DNA of 64,000 nucleotides. Source: Polyangiaceae bacterium (GTDB taxonomy: Bacteria; Myxococcota_A; Polyangia; Polyangiales; Polyangiaceae). Positions 62,003 to 64,000 of this stretch are shown here, piece by piece (the first letter of the stretch is position 1; every line of letters begins with the position of its first letter). The notes below the pieces were generated by a model that was not told where the DNA came from, searched no databases, and saw only the letters and a program-made list of their open reading frames with translations. Position numbers and translations under genes: made by a program. The DNA is taken from assembly GCA_016715885.1 (NCBI GenBank), contig JADJXL010000020.1, positions 310,001 through 374,000 on the forward strand, written 5' to 3'.

Positions 62003-63450
62003 CGACGTTGCTACCGGGCCAATTGCGAGTGTTCGACAATGCGCTACCGCGGCTACGGCCCGATGCCGAGCGCAATTTTTCCATTGACGTGAGCCTCGTC
62101 GTCGAGGGCAACGCCGGCGCAATCGCCGAAGTCCAGCCGAGCACCATTCCGTACGAGCTGGTCGATCCCGGCGCGAATGCGCTTTCCGCGACCGATGTGC
62201 TGGCCGTGTATCCGCCCGCGGGCGCTGAAGACGCGACCAACGTAATGCTGCCGCATATCGCGCTCCGCGCGCGCACATTGCCGTGGGCAAACTACGTCGG
62301 CGGCGGGTCGACCAATTTGCCTTGGATTGCATTGCTGCTTTTCGTGGGCGACGAGGCGACGTTCGTCACGAACAATGGACGCCGATACGCCGTCGTGTCG
62401 AATGCGACGCTTCAGGCGCTTTTGCCTACGCCGGCCGAACGCGAGCTGCTTTGCCACGTTCGCGAGCTGCCGACCGATGATCCCGTGGCCGCCAAAGACG
62501 ACGATGCCTTCGTTGCCATCGTCATTGGAAACCGCCTTCCGATTGCCGAAAAAACCAATCGCGCTTGCTTGGTCGATTTGCGTAACGTAAATGCCTCGGC
62601 CGACCCCAAACAGCTCCCGATTCTCTACGAATGGAGCTTCAAAGCCGGGGATGGCGGCGACTTCGAGGCGTATTTTGACCGCTTGCGCAACCCCACGCCC
62701 GAAAACGGAACCGGCGGCGTCGTCGCTTTTGGCATTGCGACGGACGGCCAATCCATTACCAATGACGACGGCGAGCTCGAACTCGCGGCGCCCACGCATG
62801 CCGACGCGCAACGCAAAGTCAACTATGCTGGTCCGCTCGTCCCGCTGCCTCGCGCATTGGATGATGCCAGCGTTTGTTCGGCCGACGAGGCGCACGCCGT
62901 ACGCGATGACGGCCGCGAAGTCGCCACGTACGCGACGGCATTCGAGCTTGGGCGGCTGCTCGCATTGTCGAATGCGACCGTGCTCGAAGGGCTGGTCCAT
63001 TATCGCGACCACCAATTCCGCCGCAAAGTCGACATCGTCATCGATTCGATCACCAACGACATTCCCCAACATCACCCAGCATTTCGCGGTTCGTGGAAGG
63101 ACGTCTTCAATGATATTTGGGGAGGTCCGTGGATGCCGAAAACCATCGACACGTTGTGGAGTGGCGGCGCCGATCCCACCGGCCTGCGTTCGCTCGTGGG
63201 CAAAATCCCCGGCTTGGATCAAGTGCAAGTCGAGCAACTTGCTCAAATCGGCGGCAATTTTTTCGAGCTTGCATTGACCCGCGTCTCGATGCCCCAAGGT
63301 CAAACGTGGCATAGCGCTCCCATCACCATGCCGAGTATCGCCATTGGCGACTTATCCGGGTCGAACGTTGCCGATATTTTGGACAATCGCATGCCCGACC
63401 TCCGCGCCAGCATCGCGACGCTCGGTATCGACCAAGAGGGATTGCCATGA
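61999..63450 (+). CDS. Cassette protein, 483 residues, unknown function
   Basis: The ATG at 61999 overlaps the previous stop and has GGAGG nine bases upstream. No signal or membrane helix. The first 190 residues look beta-rich and globular (L-P-W-I-A-L-L-L-F-V-G-D-E-A), followed by a long mixed region with D-I-V-I-D-S-I-T-N-D-I and W-K-D-V-F-N-D-I-W-G-G-P-W-M. I cannot assign a family. The 4-base overlap with the next start (ATGA) again implies coupled translation of cassette members. Confidence 0.68.
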   Translation: MTTLLPGQLRVFDNALPRLRPDAERNFSIDVSLVVEGNAGAIAEVQPSTIPYELVDPGANALSATDVLAVYPPAGAEDATNVMLPHIALRARTLPWANYVGGGSTNLPWIALLLFVGDEATFVTNNGRRYAVVSNATLQALLPTPAERELLCHVRELPTDDPVAAKDDDAFVAIVIGNRLPIAEKTNRACLVDLRNVNASADPKQLPILYEWSFKAGDGGDFEAYFDRLRNPTPENGTGGVVAFGIATDGQSITNDDGELELAAPTHADAQRKVNYAGPLVPLPRALDDASVCSADEAHAVRDDGREVATYATAFELGRLLALSNATVLEGLVHYRDHQFRRKVDIVIDSITNDIPQHHPAFRGSWKDVFNDIWGGPWMPKTIDTLWSGGADPTGLRSLVGKIPGLDQVQVEQLAQIGGNFFELALTRVSMPQGQTWHSAPITMPSIAIGDLSGSNVADILDNRMPDLRASIATLGIDQEGLP

Positions 63451-64000
63451 GCTTTCGCATTCAATCGACCTTCGAAGGACTCGTGGCCCCGCCGCAAGGC
63501 ACGCCCGATGGCAAAATCGTCGCCGGGCTGCCGCCCGAAGTGCAAACGTGGCTCGAAGATCTGATGCTCCTGCGCGGCGTGCCGCTCCATTACATCGTGC
63601 CCGATCCGAGACTTTTGCCCCCGGAATCCATTCGTTTTTTCCACATCGACCCCACCTGGACCGCGCGCCTCGTCGACGGCGCCCTTGCAGCCGCGAACGT
63701 CGGCGGATCGCGCGTCGCGCTCAGCAAACCAATGCTCGCGTACGTGCGCAAAATGGTCGCAGCAGGGCTCGCGCAGCGGCTCTTCGGCAACCAAAACGAA
63801 ATTCACTTGCCAATGCTTTCGGGCATGTTGATTCGCTCGGACTTGGTGCGTCGCTGGCCGGGCCTGAACGTGACCGCATTGGAAGGTAACCAAGCGCTGA
63901 CGCTGGCGCGCAAAGAGCGCATTGCATCGGGGCTCATGATCGTCATCTTCGCCGGCGTGCCCACGCGCGTGGAGATTGCCGAACCATTCGAAGGAACGCG
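63447..64000 (+). CDS. Cassette protein, 5' part (runs past window end)
   Basis: At least 184 residues from the ATG at 63447, which overlaps the previous stop. The visible part has L-P-P-E-V-Q-T-W-L-E-D-L, then P-D-P-R-L-L-P-P-E-S-I-R-F-F-H-I-D-P-T-W near 50-70, and a helical stretch with W-P-G-L-N-V. From memory, L-L-P-P-E-S-I-R-F-F is a conserved signature of unnamed proteins that often neighbour DUF6603-like genes. No enzyme motif is visible. Confidence 0.65.
   Translation, partial: MSFRIQSTFEGLVAPPQGTPDGKIVAGLPPEVQTWLEDLMLLRGVPLHYIVPDPRLLPPESIRFFHIDPTWTARLVDGALAAANVGGSRVALSKPMLAYVRKMVAAGLAQRLFGNQNEIHLPMLSGMLIRSDLVRRWPGLNVTALEGNQALTLARKERIASGLMIVIFAGVPTRVEIAEPFEGT

Noticed and set aside
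62053..63312. 419-residue minus-strand frame inside the cassette
   Set aside because: It lies opposite a coupled cassette gene and shows no motif or ribosome site.

Overview
The window is GC-rich bacterial chromosome and most resembles a myxobacterium, probably of the Polyangiales/Sorangiineae type. The reasons are three Ser/Thr kinases with readable catalytic motifs plus two kinase-like pseudoenzymes, several Pro/Ala-rich lipoproteins and one-pass membrane proteins, an FHA-coupled sigma-54 activator, an AgmX/PglI-like protein, a TPR giant, and Lys/Ala-rich histone-like tails. This placement is inferred from gene content; no rRNA or taxonomic marker gene is present. There is one tRNA, tRNA-Gly(CCC). 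I see no CRISPR array, insertion sequence or integrase.

Layout. 0-7.6 kb: the end of an exopolysaccharide operon (Wzy/ligase, Wzc-like co-polymerase, NodB-like protein), a response regulator with a substituted phosphorylation site, and a large membrane protein. 7.6-12.5 kb: a P450, an Rpn-type nuclease-like protein, a PAP2 phosphatase, an LpxL-like acyltransferase and an MlaF-like ATPase. The ATPase is the second gene after a pseudokinase-GYF-AgmX-like membrane protein (12.5-14.0 kb). 14.1-18.9 kb: a small membrane protein, an alpha/beta hydrolase lipoprotein without its serine, a PAS-degenerate GGDEF protein, small TPR and zinc-binding proteins, and a lipoprotein. 19-25.4 kb: tRNA-Gly, a Wzx flippase, a kinase, a YeaQ-like protein, OtsA and a PEGA/TPR-like exported protein. 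25.5-31.2 kb: a kinase divergent from a giant Hsp70-like ATPase, a long nested palindrome, and a NAGPA-like protein. 31.2-44.3 kb: a zinc-ribbon gene pair, a lipoprotein, PepP-MutY, a three-gene envelope operon, a kinase next to an FHA/sigma-54 regulator, a methylmalonyl-CoA mutase large subunit, a MshEN protein with 28-residue repeats, and an FtsB/DivIC protein. 44.6-54.6 kb: a 1775-residue pseudokinase-TPR protein, a histone-like/degenerate-Fic fusion, endonuclease III and a Baeyer-Villiger monooxygenase.

54.8-64.0 kb (continuing past the edge): a compact one-strand cassette of proteins with no clear enzyme motifs. It holds a tail-fibre-like protein with three CxxC repeats, a 210-residue protein, a giant beta-rich protein split by an apparent +1 frameshift near 58711, and two further proteins joined by ATGA overlaps. 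It is the best candidate here for a poorly described multi-protein system.

A recurring theme is enzymes that have lost catalytic residues: the Wzc-like ATPase, the response regulator, the ABC ATPase, the alpha/beta hydrolase, the GGDEF protein, two kinase-like proteins and the Fic protein. This suggests a signalling repertoire that often uses such folds as binding or scaffold modules.
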